Origin: CBDFHV01 sp965247705
GTDB taxonomy: Bacteria; Pseudomonadota; Alphaproteobacteria; Rhodospirillales; CAMCUA01
Direction: 5' to 3'
Length of the DNA: 64,000 nucleotides
NCBI GenBank assembly: GCA_965247705.1
Contig: CBDFHV010000080.1
Span: 1-64,000, forward strand
Position numbers and translations under genes: made by a program. How positions within the stretch are numbered: position 1 is the first letter of the stretch; each line of letters starts with the position of its first letter. Below, one piece after another: positions 62,787 to 64,000 of the stretch. The notes beneath the pieces were generated by a model. The model ran no database searches. It was not told the origin of the DNA and saw only the letters and a program-made list of their open reading frames with translations.

Positions 62787-64000
62787 GGCAGGGCTGACCG
62801 AGGGGAACGGCGGCGAGGAATGGCGCCAGGGCCTCCATTGCCCGGTCCAGGACGGCCGATTCCGACTCCGCCACCGCGCGCGCGGCGGCGCCTCGGCGCG
62901 CCCTCGAGGCGGGGTCGGCGAGGTGGGATTCCAAGGCGTCTCCCAGGCCCGCTTCGTCTTCCACCGTCACCGCCGCCCCCGCCCCCAGAAGACGGCTGGC
63001 GATCTCGGAGAAGTTGGTCATGCCCGGCCCGAACAGGAGGGCACAGCCCAGCCGCGCGGGCTCCAGGGGGTTCTGACCCCCGTCGGCGGCCAGGGACTTG
63101 CCGACGAAGACCAGATCATGCAGTCGATACATCAGGCCCAGCTCACCCATGGTGTCGGCCACGTGGACCTGGGTCGTGGCTTCGGGCACCTCGCCGGCGG
63201 CACGCCGCGCCACCCGCAGTCCCATGGCCCGCAGTTCGGCGGTCACGGCGGTGCCGCGCTCCGGATGACGGGGCACGATGGTGGTCAGCAGTCCGGGATG
63301 GCCGGCTTCCAGCCGGGCGTGAATGCGGCCGGCGATGGCTTCCTCCCCGGGATGGGTGCTGGTGGCCAGCCATCGGGGGCGGTCGGCCAGGCGCCGGCCC
63401 GCCTTTTGCAGTTCGCCGTCGTCCACGGGAAGCAGCGGCGCGGCGAACTTCAGGTTGCCCAGGCAGCGGGCGCCGGATGCGCCCAGGGCCTGGAAGCGGG
63501 CCGCATCCTCCACCGTCTGTCCGGTGCACAGGGCGAAGCGGGAAAGCAGGCCGGCCGCCGCGGCGGGTGCCCGCCGCCACCGCCCGTAGGACCGGGGCGA
63601 CATGCGCCCGTTCAGAAGCACCATGGGGATGCCGCGGGCCGCGGTTTCGTCGATCAGGTTGGGCCACAGCTCCGATTCCAGCCATAGGGCCAAATCGGGT
63701 CGCCAGTAGGCCAGAAAGCGGCGCACGTAGGCCCGGCGATCCACCGGCACGAATTGGTGCTGGGCCCTTGACGGCAGCCGGTCCGCCAGCAGGCGGGCGG
63801 AGGTGACGGTCCCCGTTGTCACCAGGAAGCGGGCGTCGGGACGCGCTCGGGCCAAGGCATCGATCAGGGGCAGCATGGACAGACCCTCCCCGACGCTGGC
63901 GCCGTGCAGCCAGACCAGGGGACCCGCTGGCCGTTCCCCGCCCGGCCACCCCAGGCGCTCGGCGAAACGGTCGGCGTCTTCCTTGCCAGAGGCCCGCCGA
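62773..64000 (-). CDS. waaA: 3-deoxy-D-manno-octulosonic-acid (Kdo) transferase, partial at the right edge
   Basis: At least 409 residues are inside the window, and the frame continues past the edge. The visible part includes LVWLHGASVGEGLSMLPLIDAL (the conserved N-terminal Kdo transferase stretch), WLESELWPNLIDE, GGRMSPRSY-type loop, and GKSLAADGGQNPLEPARLG (donor-binding region). Transfers Kdo to lipid A precursor. Only the first few dozen residues, including the membrane anchor, are missing. End overlaps lpxK. Confidence 0.96.
   Translation of the reverse strand, partial: RRASGKEDADRFAERLGWPGGERPAGPLVWLHGASVGEGLSMLPLIDALARARPDARFLVTTGTVTSARLLADRLPSRAQHQFVPVDRRAYVRRFLAYWRPDLALWLESELWPNLIDETAARGIPMVLLNGRMSPRSYGRWRRAPAAAAGLLSRFALCTGQTVEDAARFQALGASGARCLGNLKFAAPLLPVDDGELQKAGRRLADRPRWLATSTHPGEEAIAGRIHARLEAGHPGLLTTIVPRHPERGTAVTAELRAMGLRVARRAAGEVPEATTQVHVADTMGELGLMYRLHDLVFVGKSLAADGGQNPLEPARLGCALLFGPGMTNFSEIASRLLGAGAAVTVEDEAGLGDALESHLADPASRARRGAAARAVAESESAVLDRAMEALAPFLAAVPLGQPCHADT

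Noticed and set aside
1..64000. tRNA, rRNA, riboswitch and CRISPR structures
   Set aside because: No cloverleaf, known aptamer core or regularly spaced repeat was recognised by eye on either strand; a covariance-model scan would be decisive.

Overview
The window looks like chromosomal DNA of a high-GC Gram-negative alphaproteobacterium, probably a Rhodospirillales-type organism. This rests on gene content and order (ribF-ileS-lspA-DUF3035-M16-M16, pgi-mutL, waaA-lpxK-lpxL), on GTG starts, and on many ATGA or GTGA stop/start overlaps. No rRNA, tRNA or CRISPR array was seen.

Left part (1-35.4 kb) is accessory and crowded with insertion sequences. It carries a catabolic-looking set: a TPP-dependent decarboxylase/synthase-like enzyme, an AtzE-like amidase with its small AtzG-like (DUF4089) partner, a complete polyamine/opine-type ABC importer (Tat-exported binding protein, two permeases, ATPase), an MmgE/PrpD-family protein, and separate HyuA and HyuB hydantoinase/oxoprolinase subunits. 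The set is cut by an IS256 remnant, an IS4-like element, an IS1380 element and an IS5/IS427 element that itself carries a nested IS3 copy. It reads as one import-and-degradation island for a cyclic amide or ureide-like compound; the substrate is unknown. Next come an AT-rich relic (19.6-20.2 kb) with a HerA/DUF87-like ATPase fragment, an IS21 end remnant, a third IS3 copy, an IS630 element and the tail of a fatty-acid desaturase. After these are a PanE-like oxidoreductase, a 21-codon micro-ORF with a perfect Shine-Dalgarno, a GT9 glycosyltransferase, a SulP transporter overlapping a macro-domain gene, a higBA toxin-antitoxin pair, a fused 5-oxoprolinase-type gene broken by a frameshift, an integrase-like small protein, an M23 peptidase and a second IS5/IS427 copy.

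Right part (35.4-64 kb) is mostly core genome: maoC-like hydratase, ribF, ileS, lspA, a DUF3035 lipoprotein, an active/inactive M16 peptidase pair, a lone flagellin facing a degenerate EAL-like gene, a GST, an IS1380 element, pgi, mutL, a possible methyltransferase, rsmD and rluB, a class I amidotransferase, tadA, DUF1244, purD, xseA, an M23 peptidase, an IS1595 element sitting on the promoter of a small secreted protein, and the lipid A/Kdo genes lpxL-type, lpxK and waaA, the last running off the right edge.

Twelve transposable elements or remnants from at least eight families (IS3 x3, IS5 x2, IS1380 x2, IS256, IS4-like, IS21, IS630, IS1595) lie in 64 kb, and several host genes near them are broken or orphaned.
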